DNA from: Bremerella sp. P1
GTDB lineage: Bacteria > Planctomycetota > Planctomycetia > Pirellulales > Pirellulaceae
Assembly: GCF_028748185.1 (NCBI RefSeq)
Contig: NZ_CP118164.1
Coordinates: forward strand, 1,426,001-1,490,000
Direction: 5' to 3'
DNA length: 64,000 nt
Made by a program: the position numbers and the translations under genes. Shown here in pieces: positions 17,569-29,317 of this stretch (its first letter is position 1; each line of letters begins with the position of its first letter). The notes below the pieces were generated by a model. It did not search any database and had not been told where the DNA came from. It saw only the letters and a list, made by a program, of their open reading frames with translations.

Positions 17569-18318
17569 ATGTCTCAACGCCATCTGGAAAACTCGCCGAG
17601 CCAGTCGGTTCATTCCTCGCGTCAGCTACGCGATGAGAAACTGCTTAGTCTGAAGCGACTCGCCTATGGCGCCAGTCACGAGATCAACAATCCACTGGCC
17701 AATATCGCCAGCCGAGCCCAGGCTTTGCTCGTTGGCGAAACTGATCCCGATCGACGTCATGAACTGGCCACGATCTACGCCCAAGCGATGCGAGGGCACG
17801 AGATGATCGCCGACCTGATGCTGTTCGCGCGACCTCCGCAGCCTCGGCCGAATGAGTGCACACTCGATGCAATTGCTACCGATGCGATGCAGCAGACGCT
17901 GCCGCTGGGGAAGTTGCAGGAGACGGAACTCAAGCTTGTTCCGTCCGATCGCGAGATTCGCCTGACGGCCGATGCCAACCTAATCACGCTGGCTGTCTGT
18001 GCATTGATTCGCAATGCTTTGGAAGCACTTAAATGCGGTGGAAAGATCGAAGTGACATTGGCGACCGAAGACGAAGTCGCCACGATAGCCGTTCAGGACG
18101 ATGGACCTGGTATTTCGGACGAACAGGCTGAAATTGTTTTCGATCCCTTTCATAGTGGACGCGAAGCCGGCCGAGGCCTGGGCTTTGGCCTCACCAAATG
18201 CTGGACGATCGCCCAGGCCCATGGAGGTGACACGTACGTCGATACGGCATACGGCCCGGGGGCTCGGATCGTCTTGGAAATCCCCTTGTCGCCGAAAATC
18301 AATTGCGAGAGCGAGTAA
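17569..18318 (+). CDS. Soluble sensor histidine kinase
   Basis: The 249-residue protein is a minimal histidine kinase. The HisKA dimerisation domain has the H-box GASHEINNPLANI with phospho-acceptor His37. The ATPase domain shows an N-box (LIRNALEAL), a G1 box (DDGPGISDEQ) and a G2 box (GLGFGLTKCW). There is no membrane segment and no PAS or other sensor domain, so the input must come from a partner or from the short N-terminus. The antiporter gene starts three bases after its stop, a spacing that implies co-transcription and coupled translation. No response regulator is adjacent; the HTH-receiver protein at 15945 is the nearest candidate partner. Confidence 0.9.
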   Translation: MSQRHLENSPSQSVHSSRQLRDEKLLSLKRLAYGASHEINNPLANIASRAQALLVGETDPDRRHELATIYAQAMRGHEMIADLMLFARPPQPRPNECTLDAIATDAMQQTLPLGKLQETELKLVPSDREIRLTADANLITLAVCALIRNALEALKCGGKIEVTLATEDEVATIAVQDDGPGISDEQAEIVFDPFHSGREAGRGLGFGLTKCWTIAQAHGGDTYVDTAYGPGARIVLEIPLSPKINCESE

Positions 18319-18321
18319 CGG

Positions 18322-19956
18322 ATGGATCCGCACCCTTTCGGATGGTTGAGCCTGGTTCCTCCGTTGGTTGCGATTGCCCTGGCAATTCTTACGCGGCGTA
18401 CGCTCCTTTCTTTGCTCGTCGGCATCGTAGTGGGTGCCATCATCCTGCATAGCGGCAATCCGTTCACGGGGCTCTGGTCAGCGTGTGCCGATTATCTGTG
18501 GGTGAAAGCTACCGCTTGGGACAAAGTCCAGGTTTATCTCTTTACGCTGCTGACCGGAGGAATGATTGGCGTCGTGTCCGCATCCGGCGGAATGCGAGGC
18601 CTGGTGAACTTGATCGTTTGCTTTGCCAACACGCGAGTCAAAGGCCAGGTCACCGGTTGGCTCATGGGCTTGGCGATCTTCTTTGACGACTACGCCAATA
18701 TGTTGCTCTTGGGCGGTACGCTGAAAGAAGTGACCGACCACCTGAAAATCTCCCGCGAGAAGCTCGCCTATATCGTCGACTCGACTGCCGCTCCTGTCGC
18801 TGGCCTGGCCTTGATTTCAACGTGGGTCGCGACGGAGATCAGCTTCATCGAAGAAGGTATCAACCAGATCTCCGGTAGCGAAAAACCAGATGCGTTCCTA
18901 CTGTTTGTCGAGAGCATTCCGTACCGCTTCTACTCGTGGTGGGCTCTGCTGCTGGTTCCCCTGGTCGCGATAATTCGCCGCGACTTCGGCCCGATGCTCA
19001 AAGCGGAAGTCACCATGCTCAGTCAGGGGCCTGGCCAGGATTCCAAATCCGACGATGAAGGCGTCTTGCCGGATAGTTCCAGTTGGTTGAACGCGGCGAT
19101 CCCGGTCGGCACCATGCTGGCAGCCGTGGTCGCGATCCTGTATTGGACCGGTTACCAAGCGGTCACCAGCGAAGAAATGGAACCCACGCTGCTGCAAATC
19201 ATTGGGCAAGGCGACTCCTACAAAGCCCTGCTTTACGGCTCGGCGATAAGCCTGGTTGTCGCGATCGTGCTGATCCTACCGCAGCGATTACTCTCGACTG
19301 GTCAATGCGCTCGAGCGATCCTGAAAGGTTTTCGCGCGATGCTTCCGGCCTTGATGATCCTTTGGCTGGCAGCATCGTTGGCGGCCCAGACCGAGCCTCC
19401 GACGTTCAACGAAGAAACGGGAGAGATGACCCTCAACGGCCTGGATACGGCTGGGTATTTGAAACAGTTACTGGCAGCCAATCTGCCGATCGAATTGCTT
19501 CCGACGACCGTCTTCATTTTGGCAGCAGCCGTGGCCTTCTCGACCGGCACAAGCTGGGGCACGATGGGCATCCTGGTGCCACTTTCCGTTTCGCTATCGG
19601 CCGGAATGCTGACCAGCGGAGGAGAACCACTCGACGTGGCCGATCCCCTGCTATTGTCGGTCGTGGGTAGCGTCCTGGCCGGGGCGATCTTCGGCGACCA
19701 CTGCTCCCCCATTTCTGATACCACCATTCTGTCGTCGCAAAGCTGTGGCTGCCATCACATGGCCCATGTTCGCACGCAGATGCCGTATGCGATTCTGGGC
19801 GCCGTGCTATCGGTGATCCTGGGAACCGTTCCGGTTGCCTATGGCATGCCGGTCTACGTGTCTCACGTGTTAGGCGTCGGAGCGATGGCCGGAACGCTTT
19901 TCCTGTTGGGCAAAAATCCGGAAACGCTCGCTGCGGAAATCGAATCTGAAGCCTAG
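18322..19956 (+). CDS. NhaC-family sodium/proton antiporter
   Basis: The 544-residue membrane protein has about 12 helices. Family features include an internal repeat, LMGLAIFFDDYANMLLLG with its paired Asp, STAAPVAGLALISTWVATEI, and GTSWGTMGILVPL followed by GAIFGDHCSPISDTTILSS. These are conserved in NhaC-type exchangers and related YfcC/ArsB-like carriers. It would export sodium against proton entry at the inner membrane. Proteins with this motif set can also carry organic substrates such as malate/lactate or tyrosine, so the substrate is inferred. The gene is directly behind a histidine kinase gene, which suggests sensing of ion or pH status. Confidence 0.88.
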   Translation: MDPHPFGWLSLVPPLVAIALAILTRRTLLSLLVGIVVGAIILHSGNPFTGLWSACADYLWVKATAWDKVQVYLFTLLTGGMIGVVSASGGMRGLVNLIVCFANTRVKGQVTGWLMGLAIFFDDYANMLLLGGTLKEVTDHLKISREKLAYIVDSTAAPVAGLALISTWVATEISFIEEGINQISGSEKPDAFLLFVESIPYRFYSWWALLLVPLVAIIRRDFGPMLKAEVTMLSQGPGQDSKSDDEGVLPDSSSWLNAAIPVGTMLAAVVAILYWTGYQAVTSEEMEPTLLQIIGQGDSYKALLYGSAISLVVAIVLILPQRLLSTGQCARAILKGFRAMLPALMILWLAASLAAQTEPPTFNEETGEMTLNGLDTAGYLKQLLAANLPIELLPTTVFILAAAVAFSTGTSWGTMGILVPLSVSLSAGMLTSGGEPLDVADPLLLSVVGSVLAGAIFGDHCSPISDTTILSSQSCGCHHMAHVRTQMPYAILGAVLSVILGTVPVAYGMPVYVSHVLGVGAMAGTLFLLGKNPETLAAEIESEA

Positions 19957-20280
19957 CCATGTTTGGCCGGTGCCCAACCACGAGTTGAGCCGGGAACCAT
20001 CAACGGCTTGGTACAAGCTGCGAAAAGTGTTGTAACTGTTACAACATTGGCCTAACGGCTGTGAGTGGCCAAACGCTGTCACTTCCTTCTTTGCGTCGGT
20101 TTTCGTCCACCGCGAACTGTTAGCAACCATTTCTGCGTGTTCGACTTACGCGATCTTGCTGGCATTGACGGCTAGGGATGCTGTCAGGCCACTTTCGCGA
20201 ATTATTTGCCTTCTCGGCATAGCGGTTGCAATATGAAAGAGCGTTCCCCAAATGACCCTGAGAGAAGAAAAGAGGTTCCC
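19957..20280. other. Intergenic region containing a perfect palindrome
   Basis: About 320 bases without a gene. The only clear element is the 19-base palindrome at 20028-20046. AAGAGG about nine bases before ATG 20281 serves the next gene. Confidence 0.45.
20028..20046. promoter_or_regulatory. Perfect 19-base palindrome, possible operator
   Basis: TGTTGTAAC and GTTACAACA are exact reverse complements with one base between them. No T-run follows, so it is not a typical terminator. Its symmetry fits a dimeric regulator site upstream of the gene at 20281, 235 bases away. The regulator is unknown. Confidence 0.45.
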
Positions 20281-21102
20281 ATGTTCAGGACGACCACGCT
20301 TGCCGCCTGCGTTATGTTTGCGGCTCCTGCCCTGCTTTATGCACAGGAAGAACCAACCATTAAATGGGTCGACGCCACCTACAACGAAGACCGCCCAATG
20401 ACGCGGATGGCGGCACCAGGTGACTTGAAAGAACCCGGAGCGATCGAGCTTTCGTCCGCCAACGGCACCGCCGACCAATCGACCAATGTGCAGCGTGCAT
20501 CCGCGATCACGCCCATCAACGAGTCGGAAACGGTCCTGCGTACTTACGTCGGCCAACCGGTGCAAACGCCATCGCGAACCGTCGTTGAAACCGAGTCGCA
20601 AGAGACCATCGTGCAGTACTCTGGCCAGCCACGCACCATCGTTTATGACAACCCGCAGCCGATCCAGCAGCAGGAAGTTCGCCGCGTTGAGTATCCCGCC
20701 TACGAGACGCAAACTTCCTACTATGTCGAGCCGGTAAACCCGAACCCATGGCACACGATTAACAATGGTGTGCAACGCGTTCAGTACACGGCTCCGGCAA
20801 CCTATTCGGCTCCTGTGACGACTGTTGGCAATCCGGTCGTCGTCAATCGTCCCGTCACGACGATCGCCTACAACAACCCGCCGGTTGTTCAGGCACCTGT
20901 TGTTCAGGCCCCAGTCGTAACTGGCACGGTCCCCGTTCCCAATGCCACCGTTTATCCGGTCGACCGCACGACGTTCCGCCCCGTGCTGCCGATCATTCCG
21001 ATGAACAACAACTCGTATGTCGGCCGCGGACTACTTGGCCAGCCAAAGGTTTATACCGAAGGCCAACCAATCCGTAACAGCCTACGATACGTGCTCCCGT
21101 AA
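20281..21102 (+). CDS. Secreted proline/valine-rich protein, planctomycete type
   Basis: The 273-residue protein has a signal peptide (TTTLAACVMFAAPALLYAQ) cleaved near AQ-EE. The mature part is of low complexity and rich in Pro, Val, Thr, Gln and Asn, with tandem QAPVV units (about residues 200-213) and NNP repeats. It ends with GRGLLGQPKVYTEGQPIRN, a C-terminal pattern that I associate with secreted planctomycete proteins. No catalytic motif is seen. A structural or envelope role is possible. ATG 20281 is preferred over the frame beginning at 20206 because it has an RBS and opens the signal peptide. A strong terminator follows. Confidence 0.75.
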   Translation: MFRTTTLAACVMFAAPALLYAQEEPTIKWVDATYNEDRPMTRMAAPGDLKEPGAIELSSANGTADQSTNVQRASAITPINESETVLRTYVGQPVQTPSRTVVETESQETIVQYSGQPRTIVYDNPQPIQQQEVRRVEYPAYETQTSYYVEPVNPNPWHTINNGVQRVQYTAPATYSAPVTTVGNPVVVNRPVTTIAYNNPPVVQAPVVQAPVVTGTVPVPNATVYPVDRTTFRPVLPIIPMNNNSYVGRGLLGQPKVYTEGQPIRNSLRYVLP

Positions 21103-21125
21103 CGACCCAATTCCCAGGAGGGCGA

Positions 21126-21160
21126 AGGGCGTCTCGATTTCGAGACGCCCTTTTTTTATT
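21126..21160 (+). terminator. Strong rho-independent terminator
   Basis: An 11-bp stem (AGGGCGTCTCG at 21126-21136 with CGAGACGCCCT at 21141-21151) with a 4-base loop is followed by TTTTTTATT. It lies 24 bases after the stop of the secreted protein gene. Confidence 0.95.
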
Positions 21161-21190
21161 GGTAGTGTTTAGATTACGCGGTGGTAGAGA

Positions 21191-22219
21191 TCAGGTTGCC
21201 ATACCCAGACGTCGCAGCTCTTCCACGACACCCGCCACGATGCGTGCCACATCATCCGGATTCGCCGTCGTTTGACCGGCTGGGCAGCCGCCGACTGGCT
21301 CGTTCACGAAACCCTCGGCCGAGAGCAAGCACTGCAGTTCGTTGCGCAGCTTCTCCACTTCCATCTTCTGGCTCGGCGACTGCGGCTGGCGGCCGCTGCC
21401 TGGCTTGAAGCCTCGCAGGGCGAGTGCCGCTCGGAAGCCTTCGGGAAACTCGCAGTTCTGGATCATCGCATCGAACAGCGTCAACAACCGGTATTGCAGG
21501 TCGCGTGCTTCATCGATTCGCCCCAGCAGCGTCAGGTCGTACAGACGACGTGTGATCTCTGGAACCACACCGCTGGTCGCGTTCGTTCCGCCATCGCAGC
21601 CGATCAACAGCATCGGCATCAGGGCCGCATCCCAGCCGGTCATAAAGCTGAAGTCGGGTCGCACTGGGCGAACTTCGGAGATCATCCGCATCATGTGCGG
21701 CAGATCACCCGACGAGTCCTTGATCGCCACAATTCGCGGGCACTCTTCGGCCAGGCGACGAACGGTAGGGACATCGATGGGCGAAGCGAACATCGGAATG
21801 TTGTACAGCGTCACATCAATGGGCGTGTTGTCGCCGATTTCTTTGAAGTAGGCGTAGACGGCCGCAGGGCTCAGCTTGTAGTAAAACGGCGAAACGATCG
21901 CGACCGCTCGGCAGCCCATCTCGTGGTAGGCTTCGCACGCTTTAAGCGTTTCCTTAACGTTCGCTTCCGCGGCACCAGCCAGAATCGGCACGCGGCCCCG
22001 AGTTTGATCGGCGATAATGGCGATAATCCGGCGACGTTCTTCGACGGTGAACCTGAGGAACTCGCCGGTCGAGCCGTTGGGATAGAGCCCGTGGACCCCC
22101 TTTTCGATCAGCCAGTCGACATATCGCCGCAGTTCGGCCTCGTGAATGTCGCCATTGGCATCCAGGGGAACGATATTGGGAGTAAAAATTCCGGAAAGTC
22201 GCGTCGAGGAAGCGGCCAT
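21191..22219 (-). CDS. Dihydrodipicolinate synthase/N-acetylneuraminate lyase family aldolase
   Basis: The 342-residue class I aldolase of the DapA/NanA family forms a Schiff base with a pyruvate-like substrate. Key residues are visible: GSTGEF (the TTGE-type carboxylate loop, about 49-54), the catalytic Tyr in TLYNIP (about 138) and the Schiff-base Lys in [10 protein letters not shown] (about 167). Family members are usually 290-300 residues. Here a C-terminal extension adds about 40 residues, with two Cys in CPAGQ and LQCLLS. The true reaction may be lysine synthesis, sialic-acid cleavage or sugar-acid breakdown; context does not decide. It is a single gene convergent with the secreted protein gene. 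Confidence 0.88.
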   Translation of the reverse strand: MAASSTRLSGIFTPNIVPLDANGDIHEAELRRYVDWLIEKGVHGLYPNGSTGEFLRFTVEERRRIIAIIADQTRGRVPILAGAAEANVKETLKACEAYHEMGCRAVAIVSPFYYKLSPAAVYAYFKEIGDNTPIDVTLYNIPMFASPIDVPTVRRLAEECPRIVAIKDSSGDLPHMMRMISEVRPVRPDFSFMTGWDAALMPMLLIGCDGGTNATSGVVPEITRRLYDLTLLGRIDEARDLQYRLLTLFDAMIQNCEFPEGFRAALALRGFKPGSGRQPQSPSQKMEVEKLRNELQCLLSAEGFVNEPVGGCPAGQTTANPDDVARIVAGVVEELRRLGMAT

Positions 22220-22370
22220 GAAATCTATCCGAGCAGCACGGGGGTTAGGCGAGGTGGTAGGAAACCCGTTAGAATTTACGGGCCATGCTTGGTGCAGGTA
22301 AATACTGATTCAAGAAGCTTAGCATAGTCGGCCCAAGCGGCCACGTCAGCCCATCAAAGCTAATCGCCCG

Positions 22371-24545
22371 GTGTCACGCAAGAAACGCTCTGAACGATCG
22401 TCACAGGACGCATCCTCCTCCTGGGAAGCCCCGCTATGCGTGTGGATATTCATCGTGGGAGCGTTGGTCTATGCATTGTGGTACTTTTCCGTCCCCATGC
22501 CCTGGCCAGCACCCCAGCCTGGGGAAACGGCCTACGAACCGACGCGAGGCACGCTCGTGCAGACCGGCCTGTTGCTGCTGCCGGAAAGTGTCAGCATGTG
22601 GTTTGGTGGGGGCGAAGTGCCGCTGGGCCTCTTCGATCGCCTTGGGGTAATGCTCATCGCGGGGGTGATGCTACTGTTCAGCTACGCCCTGGGCGAGTTT
22701 TTATTGGTCCGCCTGAAACTGCTTGATTTCTTTGGTCGCGTCGATGGTATCGTGCTCCGACTGGCGATCGGATTGACGATTGTCTCGTGGTCGACTGCCG
22801 TGCTGGGCATGTGTGGCCTACTTCATCGGCCCCTTGCGATTGTCCTATCGTTGGCCATCGTGTTCGTCGCGCTCGGTGCGGCTTGGAAGAAACAACTGTT
22901 CGCTCCCCGCGATGCGGAAGCGGAATCAGAAGAAACTGAAACGAAACAGTCTGAGGGCGAATCATGGTGGTGGCTCTTGGCTGCGGCTCCGCTATGCCTG
23001 TTCATCATTGGCGTTTCGATACTGCCGCCGTACGAGTACGACGTACTGGAGTATCACCTACTGGTGCCCAAAGAATGGCACGTGATCGGCCAGATTCGTG
23101 TGCTGCCCAACAACGTCTACAGTGGCATGCCGATGGGGGCAGAAATGTGGGCCTTGCTGCCGATGGTCTTTCTGACCGGTCAACAGGCGTGGCTGACCGG
23201 GGCACTCGTCGGCAAGTTGATCATTGGCCTGTTTACGCTTCTGACGGCTGGCCTATTGTATGGAGCCGGAAAACGTTTGGCCGGCGTTTGGGGTGGTCGC
23301 ACCGCGGCCCTGGCAGCGATTGCCGTACCTTGGCTAACCTACCAAAGTGGAACCGGGCTGGTCGACGGCGTCTGGGCGTTCTTCACCCTGGCGGCTGCGT
23401 ACCCAGTGTTGATCGTTCTTAGTGGTTCATCAGAAAGCGAGCACCGCGACGGACTGGCCATCCTTTCGGGACTGATGGCCGGCATGGCATTCAGCGTGAA
23501 GTACCCTGCCCTACTGGTCGTAGTACTGCCGGTCTTTGCGCTGTGGATTTTCGCCGTACGAAGTGATTGGCGACTACTGCTGATGCATGTCGTTGCCGTC
23601 ACGGTGGTCATTTCGCCATGGCTCATCCGCAACGCGATCGATACCGGCAACCCGGTCTTTCCGTTGGCCGGCAATGTTTTTCCTACCGACGTCCGCGTGG
23701 AAGACCAAATCCAACAATGGAATCGTGCCCATCAGGTTCCGCTCAATTCGGATGGGAGTCGCTTTTCGATCAGCCAACTATTCAGCGGAATCATGACACC
23801 GTTTGGGCGCAGCCCTTGGGCTGGCCTGGTCGTCGTTCCCCTGGCCATCTGCGGACTCTTTTACCCCAACCGAAAGCTGGTCATCCCACTAGTGATTTTG
23901 CTGGCTGCGTGCTGGATGGTGTGGTGGGGATTTTCACATCGCCTGGAACGTTTTCTCATCCCGGCAATTCCGCTGGCTTGTCTGCTGGCCGGTCTCGGAG
24001 CCCAGAAGCTGGCTCCGTTTGTTGCCGGACGAGTTGCGCTTCGCGTCTGGCTGGGGCTCGGTTTACTGGTTGGGTTCCTGCTGGTGAATCAAACCCAGTC
24101 GATCAAACTCGATCCACGAGTCTTTGTTTCTCTCGATGCCCTGGCCAATTCCCACACTTCCGGGGCGGTCGCGTACTTGAACGAACATGTCGCCCCAGGC
24201 GATGCCGTCCTGGCGACAGGAGATGCGGCACTTTTTTACTTACAGCCTCCGATCTTCTATCACACGTGCTTTAACGACTCGACCATGAAACAATTGGTCG
24301 ACATGACCAAAGAGCAGCGTCTGGCCCATCTGGCAGAAGCCAAGATCGCTTGGATCTATGTCCACTGGGGTGAAATCGAGCGATTCCGCAGCCCGGGCAA
24401 CTATGGATTTCCGGGCGATGTTACCCGCGATTTGTTTGCGCAAATGGAGAGTCAGGGGGTTCTGGAGCGAACCGAGTACCAACAGGGCAATCCAGAGAAC
24501 CCTGCGGTAATTATTTATCGCGTTCTGCCGGCAAGCGGCCCGTAG
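22371..24545 (+). CDS. Integral membrane glycosyltransferase, ArnT/PMT-like (GT-C fold)
   Basis: The 724-residue protein begins with a basic, Ser-rich cytoplasmic tail followed by about 12 hydrophobic helices. A large polar loop contains YEYDVLEYHLLVPKEWH, where the acidic pair fits the catalytic loop of GT-C enzymes that use polyprenyl-phosphate sugars. SGTGLVDGVWAFFTLAA and GLMAGMAFSVKYPALLVV match GT39/GT83 helix patterns. A soluble C-terminal domain of about 150 residues follows. It would transfer a sugar to lipid or protein on the outer side of the inner membrane. The start is a GTG at 22371. It lies 86 bases before the squalene-hopene cyclase gene, on the same strand. Confidence 0.75.
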   Translation: MSRKKRSERSSQDASSSWEAPLCVWIFIVGALVYALWYFSVPMPWPAPQPGETAYEPTRGTLVQTGLLLLPESVSMWFGGGEVPLGLFDRLGVMLIAGVMLLFSYALGEFLLVRLKLLDFFGRVDGIVLRLAIGLTIVSWSTAVLGMCGLLHRPLAIVLSLAIVFVALGAAWKKQLFAPRDAEAESEETETKQSEGESWWWLLAAAPLCLFIIGVSILPPYEYDVLEYHLLVPKEWHVIGQIRVLPNNVYSGMPMGAEMWALLPMVFLTGQQAWLTGALVGKLIIGLFTLLTAGLLYGAGKRLAGVWGGRTAALAAIAVPWLTYQSGTGLVDGVWAFFTLAAAYPVLIVLSGSSESEHRDGLAILSGLMAGMAFSVKYPALLVVVLPVFALWIFAVRSDWRLLLMHVVAVTVVISPWLIRNAIDTGNPVFPLAGNVFPTDVRVEDQIQQWNRAHQVPLNSDGSRFSISQLFSGIMTPFGRSPWAGLVVVPLAICGLFYPNRKLVIPLVILLAACWMVWWGFSHRLERFLIPAIPLACLLAGLGAQKLAPFVAGRVALRVWLGLGLLVGFLLVNQTQSIKLDPRVFVSLDALANSHTSGAVAYLNEHVAPGDAVLATGDAALFYLQPPIFYHTCFNDSTMKQLVDMTKEQRLAHLAEAKIAWIYVHWGEIERFRSPGNYGFPGDVTRDLFAQMESQGVLERTEYQQGNPENPAVIIYRVLPASGP

Positions 24546-24631
24546 GTCTGGCTTGCTCCGATTGTCATTCTGGCATAGGCTGAAGGCTTGGACGAACTGA
24601 TTCTTCCCCCTTAGTCCGTGACGAATTAGCC

Positions 24632-26739
<2,108 letters not shown>

Positions 26740-26743
<4 letters not shown>

Positions 26744-27861
26744 GTGTCCCAATCTCGCAAATGTGGACCGTCGCGTCGTACGTCCTCAAGCAAAAACTCC
26801 TCGGCCGGAAGCGTTACCCGCTGGTCCTGATGCTGGAGCCTCTGTTCCGCTGCAACCTGGCCTGTGCCGGGTGCGGGAAGATCCAATTCCCGGTCGAGAT
26901 CCTCCGCAAGCAGCTCACCCCAGAGCAGTGCTTCAACGCCGTGGACGAATGCGGAGCCCCGATCGTCAGCATCCCCGGTGGCGAACCACTGCTGCACCCA
27001 CAGATGCCGGAGATCGTCGAGGGCTTAGTTAAACGCAAAAAGTACATCTACCTTTGCACGAACGCGTTGAAGCTCGAGAAGTCGCTCTCGCAATTCACGC
27101 CGAGCAAGTACCTGACGTTTTCGGTGCACATGGACGGCCCGCGTGAAGAGCACGATCACGCCGTCTGCCGGGAAGGAACGTACGACATCGCCGTCAGCGC
27201 GATCAAAGCGGCCCTCAAGCAAGGCTTCCGCGTCACGACCAATACCACGCTGTTCGACGGAGCCGAACCGGAACGGATTCGTGGTTTCTTCGACGAGATG
27301 ATGGAGTTGGGTGTCGAAGGCATGATGCTTTCGCCAGGCTACAGCTACGAGAAGGCCCCGGACCAGGATCACTTCCTGAAGCGTAACCAAACGTATCGAT
27401 TGTTCCGCGAGATCCTTTCGGCCCCAAAGAAGGCATGGCAGTTCAACCAGAGTCCTCTGTTCGTGGAGTTCCTCAAAGGGAACTACGACCTCGAATGCAC
27501 CCCGTGGGGCAACCCTACCTACAACATCTTCGGCTGGCAGAAGCCGTGCTACCTGGTCGACGAAGGACACACGCAAACCTTCGCGCAGCTCCTGGAAGCG
27601 GTCGAGTGGGATAACTACGGCACGCAGAGCGGCAACCCCAAGTGTGCTAACTGCATGGTCCACAGCGGCTATGAACCGAGTGCGGTCGATGCAACGTTCT
27701 CATCGCTTTGCGGATTGATGGAAACGGCCAGACTGACCCTGTTTGGTGCTCCGAAGAAGAACCGACCAATCGTCGACTTGGATTCTGATAAGCGATTCGA
27801 TGAAGCGGAATCGCCGCAGCGTCCAGAGCGAAAGCCGAATGAATTGCCGGTGCTGCAGTAA
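26740..27861 (+). CDS. hpnH: Adenosylhopane synthase HpnH (radical SAM)
   Basis: The 373-residue radical SAM enzyme adds the 5'-deoxyadenosyl group to diploptene, the first step in making the extended hopanoid side chain. The cluster motif is CNLACAGC (Cys38, Cys42, Cys45). [10 protein letters not shown] is the SAM-binding GGE motif and [13 protein letters not shown] is typical of HpnH. The C-terminal region has [16 protein letters not shown], a cysteine segment kept in this family. It overlaps the cyclase stop by ATGA. The C-terminal 40 residues are polar and variable. Downstream hpn genes such as hpnG do not follow here; the candidate is at 12.6 kb. Confidence 0.96.
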
Positions 27862-28087
27862 GAATCGATACGATACTGGGAACAGCGTGAACGAGCCGCC
27901 TACGACCATTGCCTTGGCTTAACCCAATACGACAAGCCTAGTCCCAGCTTGCGGGAATCTTCATCCGTGGCTGCTCCCTCGTTTTCCGGATCAACTTTCC
28001 CCCAATCTGCTATCACCATTTGAACTTTGCCTACGTTCCGCTAGAAAGTAGGACTTGAAGGTAAATTTCTTCGTGGGGCATCTCTAG

Positions 28088-29227
28088 TTGCGGCGTCTGA
28101 ATTCCCATTTTGTGAACCGGCAAACGGCCCGTCCTTGGGGTTCCACTACTGCTTGCGCAAACAGTTCAGGAAATGCTCGTAAGATTCTTGCCCGGGTTTA
28201 CCGAAGAAAACGGCGACAACAGCCGAAAAAGGCCAAAGGTCCGGTTGTCCGAAACCGTCGGATGCAGCGGTTGGAAGCTATTTTATTCCTAGCTAAACAA
28301 CCACTAACTTCCCGTAAATTGGCCCAGCTTGCCAACTTGGCGGATGGAACCGAAGCCCGTACACTAGTGCGTTCCCTGAATAAGCTTTACGACGCAGCGA
28401 ATCGAGCGTTCCGCGTGGAAGAGCTGGCCGGCGGCTATCAGCTGCTAACTCGGGGAAAATTCGCCGACTGGGTTCGGCGAGTGGTTGGCGGCGACGACCC
28501 GACGCGGTTATCGACGCCGGCGATGGAGACGCTAGCGATCATCGCTTACCGGCAACCGGTCCTCAGGGCCGATGTCGAGGCGATTCGCGGAGTGAACTGC
28601 GGCGAAATTATTCGTCAGTTAATGGATCGGGACTTAGTCCAGATCAAAGGAAGAAGTGAGGAACTAGGAAGACCCTTCCTCTACGCGACCTCGCCCTCCT
28701 TCCTGCGAACGTTTGGATTCCGCTCCCTGGAAGATTTGCCCCGTAAAGATGAGTTTCGACGATTCGAAGCCGAGACCGACGCGTCTGCGGCCAGTCAGGT
28801 TGACGATCAAAAGGAGACATCGGTGACGATCACACTTGCCCCACAAAGCCCTGCCATCGATAACGACGACCTGGTCGCCCAGGGAGCTGCCCCGGCACTC
28901 TGGACCCCAGATCAGCCGTCGGCCCAAGCGCCTCCGATCGAAGACGAAGAAGACGAACTCTACGAAGACGACGACGGCTACGACGACGAAATCCCCGACG
29001 AAGATGAAGACGAGGATGCCGACGACGACGACGATTACGATGAGGATTGGGACGAAGACTACGAAGACGAGGATGACTTCGAAGAAGAAGACGACCTCGA
29101 AGAAGACGATGATGATGAAAGCGACTGGGAAGAAGTCGAAGACGACGACTGGGATGACGAAGAAGAAGACGACTTCGACGACGACGATGACGAAGAAGAA
29201 GACTGGGGCGACGACGAAGAGGAATAA
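28088..29227 (+). CDS. scpB: Segregation and condensation protein ScpB with long acidic C-terminal tail
   Basis: ScpB is a winged-helix subunit that binds ScpA in the SMC condensin complex for chromosome segregation. The core covers about residues 58-225: RLEAILFLAKQPLTSRKLAQ, then the conserved LSTPAMETLAIIAYRQPVLRADVEAIRGVN, then GRPFLYATSPSFLRTFG. After it, residues about 280-379 are almost only Asp and Glu with Tyr/Trp (nucleotides 28936-29224). The start is unsure. TTG 28088 is the first possible codon after a stop, GTG 28112 and ATG 28262 are alternatives. The basic segment before ATG 28262 (RRKRRQQPKKAKGP) suggests that the extension is translated. ScpA is not in the window. A terminator follows. 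Confidence 0.88.
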   Translation: MRRLNSHFVNRQTARPWGSTTACANSSGNARKILARVYRRKRRQQPKKAKGPVVRNRRMQRLEAILFLAKQPLTSRKLAQLANLADGTEARTLVRSLNKLYDAANRAFRVEELAGGYQLLTRGKFADWVRRVVGGDDPTRLSTPAMETLAIIAYRQPVLRADVEAIRGVNCGEIIRQLMDRDLVQIKGRSEELGRPFLYATSPSFLRTFGFRSLEDLPRKDEFRRFEAETDASAASQVDDQKETSVTITLAPQSPAIDNDDLVAQGAAPALWTPDQPSAQAPPIEDEEDELYEDDDGYDDEIPDEDEDEDADDDDDYDEDWDEDYEDEDDFEEEDDLEEDDDDESDWEEVEDDDWDDEEEDDFDDDDDEEEDWGDDEEE

Positions 29228-29271
29228 ATCCTTGTCGCCACGGTAACCTAAGTCGCCTGATAATCGATCAG

Positions 29272-29300
29272 AAAGGGATTCGCGCCGCGAGTCCCTTTTT
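29272..29300 (+). terminator. Rho-independent terminator after scpB
   Basis: A 9-bp stem (GGGATTCGC at 29275-29283 with GCGAGTCCC at 29287-29295, one G-T pair) with a 3-base loop is flanked by AAA and followed by TTTTT. It may also serve the convergent lipoprotein gene. Confidence 0.85.
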
Positions 29301-29317
29301 CATGCGCGCTGGCGGTT

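Noticed and set aside
29059-29241. Antisense open frame that is almost pure serine
   Set aside because: It is the complement of the GAC/GAA repeats that encode the acidic ScpB tail and has no RBS.
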